DNA from: Oscillospiraceae bacterium
Lineage (GTDB): Bacteria; Bacillota_A; Clostridia; Oscillospirales; Oscillospiraceae
Length of the DNA: 64,000 bases
NCBI GenBank assembly: GCA_024690695.1
Contig: JAILOS010000076.1
Location: 1-64,000, forward strand
Direction of reading: 5' to 3'
The first letter of the stretch is position 1; each line of letters opens with the position of its first letter. Positions 25,319 to 32,561 of this stretch are shown here, one piece after another. The notes beneath the pieces were generated by a model. That model saw only the letters and a list, made by a program, of their open reading frames with translations. It was not told where the DNA came from and made no database searches. Position numbers and translations under genes: made by a program.

Positions 25319-26602
25319 ATGGAATCGTACATCGGAAAAATCTGCCCGTACTGCGGATCGGAGATCAAAGAAGGGGACGCCGTCAAGGTATGCCCGTCCT
25401 GCGGCATCCCTCACCACGAGGCCTGCTGGATCGAAAACAAGGGCTGCACGACCTTCGGCTGCAAGGAGCAGAACTGCGAGGAGCAGCCCGCAGTGCTGTG
25501 CACGGTCTGTCGGGCGCCGAACGAGCCGGGTAAGAAATTCTGCTCCAACTGCGGCGCGCCGCTGATTGAAAAGAAGAAGAAATTCTGCGGCAGCTGCGGA
25601 GCGGAGATCAACGAAAGACAGGCGTTTTGCCCCGAGTGCGGCGCCAGAACCGTTTTCGATACCAACGCCAACGAAAAAGCGAAAAGCGACGAAGGGCGCG
25701 GCGGCCGGGAGAAGAGAAAAAAGAGCAGGGCGCCGCTCATCATCGGAGCCGTCGCCGCCGTTCTTCTGATCGCCGCGGCGCTCGTTTACCTGTTCCTCCC
25801 GAAAAAACCGACGGCCGTCTCGCTCTCGGATTCCAAGATAAACGTCGTGTGCGGGGAGACGTACAAGCTCAAATACGAGGTCGAGCCGGAAAAAACCGCG
25901 GATTTCGACGTAAAATGGAGCTCTGACGACGAGACCGTGGCAACGGTCGAGAAGGGGATCGTGACCGGGGTCGGAGAAGGTGTCTGCACCGTCAAGATCA
26001 AAACGGACAACGGGAAATCGAGCAGCTGCAAGGTCACGGTCGTCAAGCCGGCCGTGACGTCCATCACGCTCTCCCGGCCCTCCGCCACGGTAGAGCGCGG
26101 AAATTCCTTTACGCTCAGCTGCACCGTGGAACCGGAGAACGCGGAATACACGGTGAGCTGGTCTTCCGACGACGAAGACGTGGCGACCGTCGAAAACGGG
26201 GTGGTGACCGCCTACACGGTCGGCACCTGCAGCATCACGGCGAAGACCGACAACGGAAAAACGAGCGTGTGCAGAGTCACCGTGACGATGCCCACCGTGG
26301 AGAAAAAAGCGGTTAAAACGTGGAAATGCGTCAGGATCCTGAATTTTGAAGACAGCGAAACGACGGACTGCTCCGACTGGGGCTGGAAGCTCTATCTGTA
26401 CGACAACAACACGGGGAGCTTTTACATGGATTCCGACAACGAAATCGTCTTTTTCTGGATCTTTACCGAAACAAACGAATACGGCAACGACGTCTATATG
26501 ACGAGCGAGGAAGGAATCTATTTCATCTACGCCAAAGAATACGGAGAGATCTGGCTGTACATAGAAACGGATTCCCTGGATCTGTGCATCACCTGCGAAT
26601 AA
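25319..26602 (+). CDS. Zinc-ribbon, single-pass membrane protein with two BIG2 Ig-like domains
   Basis: A 427-residue modular protein. Residues 6-45 hold a RING-like cysteine/histidine pattern (CPYCGSEIKEGDAVKVCPSC...HHEACW). Two further zinc ribbons follow (CTVCRAPNEPGKKFCSNCG and CGSCGAEINERQAFCPECG), then a Lys/Arg-rich patch, one membrane helix (APLIIGAVAAVLLIAAALVYLF) and two bacterial Ig-like (BIG2) repeats containing VSWSSDDEDVATVENGVV and VKWSSDDETVATVEKGIV. The C-terminal ~90 residues are unassigned and acidic/aromatic. The topology puts zinc fingers in the cytoplasm and Ig domains outside. ATG 25319 fits GAGGAG. Role unknown. Confidence 0.8.
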   Translation: MESYIGKICPYCGSEIKEGDAVKVCPSCGIPHHEACWIENKGCTTFGCKEQNCEEQPAVLCTVCRAPNEPGKKFCSNCGAPLIEKKKKFCGSCGAEINERQAFCPECGARTVFDTNANEKAKSDEGRGGREKRKKSRAPLIIGAVAAVLLIAAALVYLFLPKKPTAVSLSDSKINVVCGETYKLKYEVEPEKTADFDVKWSSDDETVATVEKGIVTGVGEGVCTVKIKTDNGKSSSCKVTVVKPAVTSITLSRPSATVERGNSFTLSCTVEPENAEYTVSWSSDDEDVATVENGVVTAYTVGTCSITAKTDNGKTSVCRVTVTMPTVEKKAVKTWKCVRILNFEDSETTDCSDWGWKLYLYDNNTGSFYMDSDNEIVFFWIFTETNEYGNDVYMTSEEGIYFIYAKEYGEIWLYIETDSLDLCITCE

Positions 26603-26693
26603 GAGGCGTCAGTCTTTGTAAAGAGAGAGGAACTGCGGCGGAACCGAAGCCGTTCGGACCGGCTTTGACCGGCATAGACCGCAGAAGAGAGCC

Positions 26694-27467
26694 ATGAGAG
26701 AATTTCTGGGCTTCGGCGGATACCAGAGAACGCCGGAGGGCGCGCTGAGCTGGCAGCACCTGGGCTTTGTCGGGCTGCTGATGGCGGCCATGTTTATCTT
26801 CGCGATTGCGCTGGGACGCCGAAACCGGCATAAAGACGAAGCAAGCAAAAACCGTGTGCTGGTCGCCGCGGCGATCCTGATCGACTCGATCGAGCTTTTC
26901 AAGCTGAGCGTTTTCTGCCTGCGCGGCGAAGGGATCTCGGAGATGCGGACCAATCTGCCGCTCTTCCTGTGCAGTATTCAGCTTCTTACGATCCCGCTTG
27001 CCGCCTTTTCCCGCGGCCGCATGCGGGAGGCCTCGCTGGACTTTGTCTTCGTCTTCGGCCTGCTCGGCGGTCTGCTCGGCACCTTCGGCGCGTTTCAGAA
27101 CTATAACGCCTACCCGGTGCTGGGGATCGAGAACGTCGCCTCAGGGCTGACGCACGCTCTGGCGGGCTTTGCGTCGCTGTATATCGGCGTGTCCGGCCTG
27201 TCGAGCATGAAGAAGAAGAATATCCCCGTGACTTACGGGATCCTGCTGTTCTTTATCGCGGCGGCCGCAGCGGCCAACGAGCTGCTGGATTACAACTATA
27301 TGTTCCTGCGCCGGGGCGACGGCACGCCTTATGATATTTTATACCGGCTTGTCGGCGGCAGCCCGATCCTCTATCCGCTCGGCGTCGTCGTTCTGTTTAT
27401 TCTGTATATAGCCGGTTTTTACGGCGTGTTTTACCTGTACGGGCGTAAAACGCTGAAAACGGCCTGA
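26694..27467 (+). CDS. Polytopic membrane protein, YwaF/TIGR02206-like
   Basis: A 257-residue integral membrane protein with about six to seven hydrophobic segments (for example LGFVGLLMAAMFIFAIAL, NLPLFLCSIQLLTIPLAAF, FVFVFGLLGGLLGTFGAF, ILLFFIAAAAAANELL, ILYPLGVVVLFILYIAGFYG). The pattern of LPLFLCSI, VENVASGLTHALAG and NYMFLRRG resembles the YwaF family, whose function is not established. The start context is weak: GAGAGCC directly before ATG 26694. No clear promoter; possibly co-transcribed with the genes on either side. Confidence 0.7.
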   Translation: MREFLGFGGYQRTPEGALSWQHLGFVGLLMAAMFIFAIALGRRNRHKDEASKNRVLVAAAILIDSIELFKLSVFCLRGEGISEMRTNLPLFLCSIQLLTIPLAAFSRGRMREASLDFVFVFGLLGGLLGTFGAFQNYNAYPVLGIENVASGLTHALAGFASLYIGVSGLSSMKKKNIPVTYGILLFFIAAAAAANELLDYNYMFLRRGDGTPYDILYRLVGGSPILYPLGVVVLFILYIAGFYGVFYLYGRKTLKTA

Positions 27468-27530
27468 ACTGAGCGAGTCTGCCGTACCCGGCAGGCTCGC
27501 AGCCTTTCGGAGCAAGAAGGTGAAAAATAC

Positions 27531-28454
27531 GTGGAACGAATCGTCAATCTGCTTCTGTTGTTTGCTGCCTATTCCTTCGTCGGCTGGTGCATCGAGGTCA
27601 CGCTGAAATTCTTTCAGTACCGACGCTTTATCAACCGCGGCTTTCTGACGGGGCCGGTCCTGCCGATCTACGGCAGCGGCGCCGCGCTGATCACCGTGGC
27701 CGTCTCGCTGCTGCCCGGCGCCGAGTCCGGGTATGGAACGACCTTCGCCGTCTCCTTCGTGCTGTGCGGCGCGGTGGAGTATGGGACGAGCTATTATCTC
27801 GAAAAACGCTTCCAGGCTCGCTGGTGGGATTACAGTCAAAAGCCGATGAACCTCCACGGACGCGTATGGATCGGGAATCTCGTGCTCTTCGGCCTCGGCG
27901 GCGTGCTGATCGTCAAGGGGATCAACCCGATCCTGTACCGTCTGTTCGCCGCGGCCCCGCTGTCGCTGCGCGAGGGCGCCGCGATCCTGTTTTTCCTGCT
28001 GTTCACGGCGGATTATATCGGCTCGCACTTTATTCTGAAGCTCGTCAAGGACGGTGTTGACCGCAGCGAAGCGGACGATACCGAGGCGATCGGCCGCGAG
28101 ATCCGCACGCTGCTGAGCGATCGCTCCGCCTTCCATAAGCGCTTCGCCGACGCTTATCCGGAGGTCGTGTATCGCACTGAACGCGTCAGACAGCGGATGG
28201 AGGCAATCCGGCGGGAACGGGAACGCCTGCTGCGAGAAGCAGAAAAGCGGATGGAGAAAGTGCAGGATCGCCTGAACGACGAGCTTGAGCCCGGCGGACG
28301 GATCAAGAACACGATCCTCGCCGATCAGCAGGAGCTGATTGCTCTCCTGTACGACGAGGACAAGGCGGACGAACGGGAGCGGGAGCTGCATCGCCGCATC
28401 GAAGAAAACCGCGAACGGCTGAGCCGCAGACCGCTGCAGCCCCGTTCGCACTGA
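27531..28454 (+). CDS. CmpB-family (putative ABC-transporter type IV, PF06541-like) membrane protein
   Basis: A 307-residue protein whose N-terminal half is the small membrane domain called CmpB or ABC-transporter type IV: AAYSFVGWCIEVTLKFF, RGFLTGPVLPIYGSGA, GAVEYGTSYYLEKRF and ARWWDYSQKPMNLHGRVW are diagnostic. The C-terminal ~130 residues are cytoplasmic, highly charged and predicted coiled coil (TERVRQRMEAIRRERERLLREAEKRME), unusual in length compared with minimal CmpB proteins. Starts with GTG 27531 behind AAGAAGGTG. No ABC ATPase is adjacent, so a transport role is not supported. Confidence 0.75.
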   Translation: MERIVNLLLLFAAYSFVGWCIEVTLKFFQYRRFINRGFLTGPVLPIYGSGAALITVAVSLLPGAESGYGTTFAVSFVLCGAVEYGTSYYLEKRFQARWWDYSQKPMNLHGRVWIGNLVLFGLGGVLIVKGINPILYRLFAAAPLSLREGAAILFFLLFTADYIGSHFILKLVKDGVDRSEADDTEAIGREIRTLLSDRSAFHKRFADAYPEVVYRTERVRQRMEAIRRERERLLREAEKRMEKVQDRLNDELEPGGRIKNTILADQQELIALLYDEDKADERERELHRRIEENRERLSRRPLQPRSH

Positions 28455-28485
28455 ACGCTTTTTTCGCGATCCGCCGTGATTTTCG

Positions 28486-28514
28486 TTGCAAGGGACGACA
28501 GCCTGTGATACACT
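28486..28514 (+). promoter_or_regulatory. Promoter of the YhhN-family gene
   Basis: TTGCAA (28486-28491), 17-nt spacer, TACACT (28509-28514) with a TG extended -10 immediately upstream. Confidence 0.6.
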
Positions 28515-28574
28515 GAAAGCCGGAAACCCGGAGAAGACGCTTCGGGCCTAACGTACGATGCGGAAAGGAGAGGT

Positions 28575-29291
28575 GTGGACGTGGTTGCTTGTCTGTGCTT
28601 TACCGCGCTCGGCGCCGCCGCGCTGATCGCTTATCTGGCGGAGAAGACCCGACGCTATACGGTTCGGGCGGTTTTTCTGAAAACCCTGGTTTCAACGCTG
28701 TTCGTCACGACGGCCGTCTGCGCGGCCTTCTTTTCCGGCGTCGGCTTCCGGCCTTTTTCGGCTTTCGTGCTGCTGGGGCTGGTTTTCGGGCTGCTGGGGG
28801 ATATCTGGCTTGATCTGAAATACGTATTCCCGGAGAAGGACGCCGAGTTCACCTATGCCGGCTTTGCGGTTTTCGCGGTCGGGCACGTCCTGTACATCAC
28901 AGGGCTGATCCTCACGTTTTACAAGCCCGGCCAGCCTGTTTATATTTTCGCGCCCCTGCTGCTCGCCGCGGCTCTCGGCGCCGGAAACGTCAAACTGGAA
29001 AAGCCGATGAAGCTGAATTACGGCGCGTTTCGTCCGGTCGTTGCCTGCTACGGGGCCTTTCTGTTCGCGGCGGTGCTCTTCTCCGGCTCGCTCACGCTGC
29101 AGAACGGCTGGCAGGAGCCGGCGCTGAACGTCTTTTTCATCGGCGCGGCGCTCTTCGCGGCCTCCGATCTCGTCCTCAGCGGGACCTATTTCGGACAGGG
29201 GAAGGAGCGCCCCGTCGATCTGATCCTCAATTACTTGTTTTACTATTCCGCGCAGTTTCTGATCGCGCTGACGCCGGCGCTGCTGCGCTGA
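28575..29291 (+). CDS. YhhN/TMEM86-family membrane protein (lysoplasmalogenase-like)
   Basis: A 238-residue membrane protein with about eight short hydrophobic segments. The conserved acidic positions of the YhhN/TMEM86 family are present: FGLLGDIWLDL and GAALFAASDLVLSG, plus the FAVGHVLYITGL segment. Family members in animals hydrolyse lysoplasmalogens; plasmalogens occur in many Clostridia, so the same activity is plausible but unproven here. GTG 28575 is the apparent start behind GGAAAGGAGAG; GTG 28581 is an alternative. Confidence 0.75.
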   Translation: MDVVACLCFTALGAAALIAYLAEKTRRYTVRAVFLKTLVSTLFVTTAVCAAFFSGVGFRPFSAFVLLGLVFGLLGDIWLDLKYVFPEKDAEFTYAGFAVFAVGHVLYITGLILTFYKPGQPVYIFAPLLLAAALGAGNVKLEKPMKLNYGAFRPVVACYGAFLFAAVLFSGSLTLQNGWQEPALNVFFIGAALFAASDLVLSGTYFGQGKERPVDLILNYLFYYSAQFLIALTPALLR

Positions 29292-29373
29292 ACCGCGTTC
29301 GAGCGCTTTTGCGCGCAAAAACTGATACGATGGCTCCGGGCCCGCCCCGGAGCAAATGGAGGGTCACCGACCG

Positions 29374-29413
29374 GCTCGGGAGCTTACCGGCCGCTCCGGG
29401 GCCTTCTTTTTTG
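29374..29413 (+). terminator. Terminator/attenuator immediately upstream of rdgB
   Basis: GGCTCGGGAGC (29374-29384) pairs with GCTCCGGGGCC (29394-29404), 10 of 11 positions including one G-U, followed by TTCTTTTTT. The U-run ends 1 nt before the GGAGG of rdgB. An upstream element CCCCGGAGC (29346-29354) is exactly complementary to nine bases of the 3' arm (29394-29402) and is itself part of an alternative hairpin with 29334-29341, so a terminator/antiterminator switch is possible. Confidence 0.6.
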
Positions 29414-29425
29414 GAGGTATAGCCC

Positions 29426-30025
29426 ATGAAACTGATCCTTGCAAGCAACAATCAGCACAAGCTGACTGAGATCAAGGCCATTCTCGGCGGCCGCTTCGAC
29501 GAGATCCTGACGCTGCGCGAGGCCGGGATCGAGCACGAGACCGTGGAGGACGGCGAGACCTTCCTGCAAAACGCCGTCAAGAAAGCGCGTGAGATCGCCG
29601 AGATCTCCGGCTGCTGCGCCCTGGCGGACGACAGCGGGCTTTGCGTCGACGCGCTCGGCGGCGCGCCGGGCGTATATTCCGCGCGCTTTGCGGGCGAGCA
29701 CGGAAACGACGAGGCCAACAAGCGCCTGCTCCTCGAAAAGCTCTGCGGAGAAGAAAACCGCGCCGCTCATTTCTGCTGCGCGGCCGCGCTGGCCCGCCCC
29801 GATGGAAGCACCGTGACGGCCGAGGGCTTTCTGTACGGTCAGATCGCTCAGGCGGAGGCCGGAGAAAACGGCTTCGGCTACGATCCGCTGTTTTATATCC
29901 CCGAGCGCGGCTGCACGGCCGCTCAGCTTGCGCCGGAAGAAAAGAACAGGATCAGCCACCGGGCCGACGCGCTCAGAAAGCTGCTGAAGAAGCTGGAGGA
30001 ACTGGAATGGACTACACGCTTCTGA
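29426..30025 (+). CDS. rdgB: XTP/dITP diphosphatase (RdgB/HAM1)
   Basis: House-cleaning nucleotide pyrophosphatase that hydrolyses ITP, dITP and XTP to prevent incorporation of deaminated purines. At 199 residues it matches the family, with ILASNNQHKLTEIKAIL (substrate loop), EDGETFLQNAVKKAREIA, ADDSGLCVDALGGAPGVYSARFAG and GENGFGYDPLFY followed by RISHRADALRKL. The ATG follows GGAGGTATAGCCC, next to a strong terminator-like hairpin that may control it. It overlaps the next methyltransferase gene by 19 nt. Confidence 0.96.
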   Translation: MKLILASNNQHKLTEIKAILGGRFDEILTLREAGIEHETVEDGETFLQNAVKKAREIAEISGCCALADDSGLCVDALGGAPGVYSARFAGEHGNDEANKRLLLEKLCGEENRAAHFCCAAALARPDGSTVTAEGFLYGQIAQAEAGENGFGYDPLFYIPERGCTAAQLAPEEKNRISHRADALRKLLKKLEELEWTTRF

Positions 30026-30753
30026 ACGCCCGGACCGTTGACCGCTGGGTCGAGGAGGGCTGGGAATGGGGCGTGCCGATCTCCCATGAGATCTGGCAGC
30101 GCGCCGCGGCGGGGGACTGGAGCATCGGGCTCACGCCGACGAAGCCTGTACCGGCCGGCTGGTTTCCGGAGCTGAAGGGCTGTCGCGTCCTGGGCCTGGC
30201 CTGCGGCGGCGGACAGCAGATGCCTGTGCTGGCGGCGCGGGGAGCGCGCTGCACGGTGCTGGACATCTCCGAAAAACAACTGGAAAGCGAAAGGCTCGTA
30301 GCCGGACGGGAGGGCTATTCGATCGAGCTTGTCCGCTCCGACATGACAAAGCCTCTTCCGTTTGCGGACGGGAGCTTCGATCTGATCGTGCACCCGGTCT
30401 CCAACTGCTATATCCGCGAGGTCGAGCCGGTCTGGCGCGAATGCTTCCGCGTTCTGAAAAAAGGCGGCAGGCTGATGGCAGGACTTGACAACGGCTTCAA
30501 CTATCTCTTTGAGGAGGATGAATCCCGCGTGGTCAACTCCCTGCCCTTCGACCCGCTGCAGGATCCCCGGCTGCTCGAGCAGCTTGAAAAAGGCGACGAC
30601 GGCGTGCAGTTTTCCCACACCATAGCCGAACAGATCGGCGGACAGCTCCGCGCCGGCTTCCGGCTGCTGGACGTGTACGACGACACCAACGGCGCCGGCT
30701 TCCTGCACGAGCACGGCGTGCCCTGCTACTGGGCGACGCTGGCCGAAAAATAA
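30007..30753 (+). CDS. Class I SAM-dependent methyltransferase
   Basis: A 248-residue methyltransferase with motif I VLGLACGGGQQMPVLAARGA, the acidic ribose-binding position in VLDISEKQLES, motif IV FDLIVHPVSNCYIREVE and the post-motif helix ECFRVLKKGGRLMAG. The N-terminus (DRWVEEGWEWGVPISHE, AGWFPELKGCRVLGLACGGG) is characteristic of a Firmicute methyltransferase group without assigned substrate. ATG 30007 lies inside the 3' end of rdgB (19-nt overlap), indicating translational coupling. Not closely similar to the methyltransferase at 23070. Confidence 0.85.
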   Translation: MDYTLLNARTVDRWVEEGWEWGVPISHEIWQRAAAGDWSIGLTPTKPVPAGWFPELKGCRVLGLACGGGQQMPVLAARGARCTVLDISEKQLESERLVAGREGYSIELVRSDMTKPLPFADGSFDLIVHPVSNCYIREVEPVWRECFRVLKKGGRLMAGLDNGFNYLFEEDESRVVNSLPFDPLQDPRLLEQLEKGDDGVQFSHTIAEQIGGQLRAGFRLLDVYDDTNGAGFLHEHGVPCYWATLAEK

Positions 30754-30759
30754 AAAGAG

Positions 30760-30796
30760 CGCCCCTCTTTTTCCCAAAACGGGAAAAGGAGGGGCG
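30760..30796 (+). terminator. Bidirectional terminator between rdgB-methyltransferase (+) and mgtE (-)
   Basis: A 16-bp stem with one G-U (CGCCCCTCTTTTTCCC and GGGAAAAGGAGGGGCG) with an AAAAC loop between convergent genes, flanked by A/T runs on both sides. Confidence 0.85.
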
Positions 30797-30808
30797 TTTC
30801 CGTTTGCG

Positions 30809-32185
30809 TTACGAAAAAAGCAGGGCGCTCGCAAAGCCGAAGTAGACGAGCAGGGAGAGCGCGTCCACGATCGTCGTGATAAAGGGACTCGCCATCACCG
30901 CCGGATCGAAGCCGAGCGATTTCGCGCACATCGGCAGCGTACAGCCGACGACCTTCGCGATCAGCACGGTCACCGCCATCGTAAGACAGACGACGAGCGC
31001 CGTGATCGTCTGGATATCGGCGTTGCCGAGCAGCAGCTTGTCGACCAGCATGATCTTGACGAAGCAGATCGCCGCCAGTGCGAGCCCGCAGAGAACGGCG
31101 GTCTGGACCTCTTTCCAGATCACGCGCGGCAGGTCGGCCAGCTCAAGCTCGCCCAGACTCAGCGCACGGATGATCGTGACCGAGGACTGGGAGCCGGAGT
31201 TGCCGCCGGTGTCCATCAGCATCGGGATAAAAGCGGTCAGCACGACCTGCGCGGCGAGCGCGTGCTCAAAGCTCGTGATGATCATGCCGGTAAAGGTGGC
31301 CGAGACCATCAGCAGCATCAGCCAGGGTATGCGGTGCCGGAATAGGTCGATGGCATTGGAGTGCAGGTAGGTTTTCTCGCTCGGCGTAATGCCCGCCATC
31401 AGTTCCATATCCTCGGTCGTCTCTTCTTCGATGACGTCCATCGCGTCGTCAAAGGTCACGATGCCGACCATGCGCTGATCCTTGTCGAGCACGGGCAGGG
31501 CCAGGAAGTTGTACTTGGAGAGCTGTTTGGCGACTTCCTCCTGGTCGGTGAGCGTCGTGACGGAGATCACGTTTTCATCCATGATCTCAGACACCGGCTC
31601 GTCGTCGTCCGCCGCAAGCAGCAGGTCCTTGACGGACACGGTACCCAGCAGCTTTCGCTCTTTGGTGACGTAGCAGGTGTAGATCGTCTCCTTGTCCACG
31701 CCGGTGCGCCGGATCCTTGTGATCGCCTCGGATACGGTCATTGCCGGACGAAGAGAAACGTACTCCGTCGTCATGATGGAGCCGGCGGAGTTCTCGGGAT
31801 ACTGGAGGATCTCGTTGATTTCCCGACGCATCTGCGGATCGGCCTGCGCCAGAACGCGCTTGACGACGTTGGCGGGCATTTCCTCCACCAGGTCTGCGGC
31901 GTCGTCGACGTAGAGCTCGTTGACGACCTCGCGCAGCTCGGTATCAGAAAAGCCGCGGATCAGCAGCTCCTGCCATTCGGGATCGAGCTCTGCAAAGGTC
32001 TCCGCCGCAGTCTCCTTCGGCAGAAGACGAAAGAGCAGGGGCATGCGCCCCTCGTCCAGCTCCTCGAAGACGCCGGCGATATCCGCCGGATTCATCGTGG
32101 TCAGGACGTCCTTCAGGGTCTGGTATTTCTTTTCTTCGAGAAGAGCCTGGATGGTCTTCTCCAGGGTTACGTTGTGCGCTGCCAT
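30809..32185 (-). CDS. mgtE: Magnesium transporter MgtE
   Basis: Mg2+-gated Mg2+ channel. The 458-residue protein has the N-terminal superhelical domain (about 25-130; LLFRLLPKETAAETFAELDPEWQELLI), two CBS domains (about 135-255; YVTKERKLLGTVSVKDLLL and NFLALPVLDKDQRMVGIVTFDDAMDVI), the plug helix and five C-terminal membrane segments with IPWLMLLMVSATFTGMIITSFE and the pore-lining IPMLMDTGGNSGSQSSVTIIRAL. The ATG at 32185 follows AGAAGGAGGAACACCG. Transcription from the promoter at 32388-32416 leaves a ~195-nt leader with a small ORF, so post-transcriptional control is likely. Confidence 0.96.
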   Translation of the reverse strand: MAAHNVTLEKTIQALLEEKKYQTLKDVLTTMNPADIAGVFEELDEGRMPLLFRLLPKETAAETFAELDPEWQELLIRGFSDTELREVVNELYVDDAADLVEEMPANVVKRVLAQADPQMRREINEILQYPENSAGSIMTTEYVSLRPAMTVSEAITRIRRTGVDKETIYTCYVTKERKLLGTVSVKDLLLAADDDEPVSEIMDENVISVTTLTDQEEVAKQLSKYNFLALPVLDKDQRMVGIVTFDDAMDVIEEETTEDMELMAGITPSEKTYLHSNAIDLFRHRIPWLMLLMVSATFTGMIITSFEHALAAQVVLTAFIPMLMDTGGNSGSQSSVTIIRALSLGELELADLPRVIWKEVQTAVLCGLALAAICFVKIMLVDKLLLGNADIQTITALVVCLTMAVTVLIAKVVGCTLPMCAKSLGFDPAVMASPFITTIVDALSLLVYFGFASALLFS

Positions 32186-32252
32186 CGGTGTTCCTCCTTC
32201 TCTTGGATTTCGTCCAGATTCGGAAGACCGACACGAGGGTCAAAGCTCAGCG

Positions 32253-32339
32253 TTATTCAGATGGGATGGAGAGCGCGCCTGCCCGCCGTCCCGCAAAACT
32301 TCGGCCCTTGGATGTGCCGGTACTGCTTCCTTCGTCCAT
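32253..32339 (-). CDS. Candidate leader peptide (28 codons) in the mgtE 5' region
   Basis: Within the ~195-nt mgtE leader an ATG at 32339 follows an ideal Shine-Dalgarno (AAAAAAGGAGGA, 6-nt spacing) and opens a 28-codon frame beginning MDEGSSTGTSKGRSF, ending with TAA 67 nt before mgtE. It starts about 40 nt after the predicted transcription start. Together with small hairpins between it and mgtE it could form a translation-coupled attenuator, as leader peptides do for some Mg2+ transporters. I recognise no M-box motif. Translation is an inference from the SD and open frame. Confidence 0.5.
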   Translation of the reverse strand: MDEGSSTGTSKGRSFAGRRAGALSIPSE

Positions 32340-32387
32340 GACGCGTCCTCCTTTTTTACAGTCAGATTTGGGGCTTTCCCACCTATC

Positions 32388-32416
32388 AGAATAGCTTTTC
32401 ACACAAAAAATGTCAA
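32388..32416 (-). promoter_or_regulatory. Promoter of mgtE
   Basis: Minus strand TTGACA (32411-32416), 17-nt spacer, TATTCT (32388-32393), about 200 nt upstream of the mgtE ATG. It is divergent from the promoter at 32469-32498. The 376-nt gap between mgtE and the P-type ATPase homologue is filled by these two promoters and the mgtE leader. Confidence 0.75.
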
Positions 32417-32468
32417 CCGCAATTTCTGCTTAAGAAGCCTTAAATAATCGGACGAAAACCTAAATCTA

Positions 32469-32498
32469 TTGACAGGATCGGTCAAAATGGCTTATCAT
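32469..32498 (+). promoter_or_regulatory. Promoter of the P-type ATPase homologue
   Basis: TTGACA (32469-32474), 18-nt spacer, TATCAT (32493-32498); 63 nt upstream of the start codon. Confidence 0.65.
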
Positions 32499-32561
32499 AT
32501 AAAAAATGAACACAAGATATTGGATGCCGTTTTTATGACGAACGAACGGGAGTGAATCCGC

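Noticed and set aside
32186..32400. M-box magnesium riboswitch upstream of mgtE
   Set aside because: I could not find the conserved M-box blocks on the minus strand; the leader is reported instead as an unassigned element with a small ORF.
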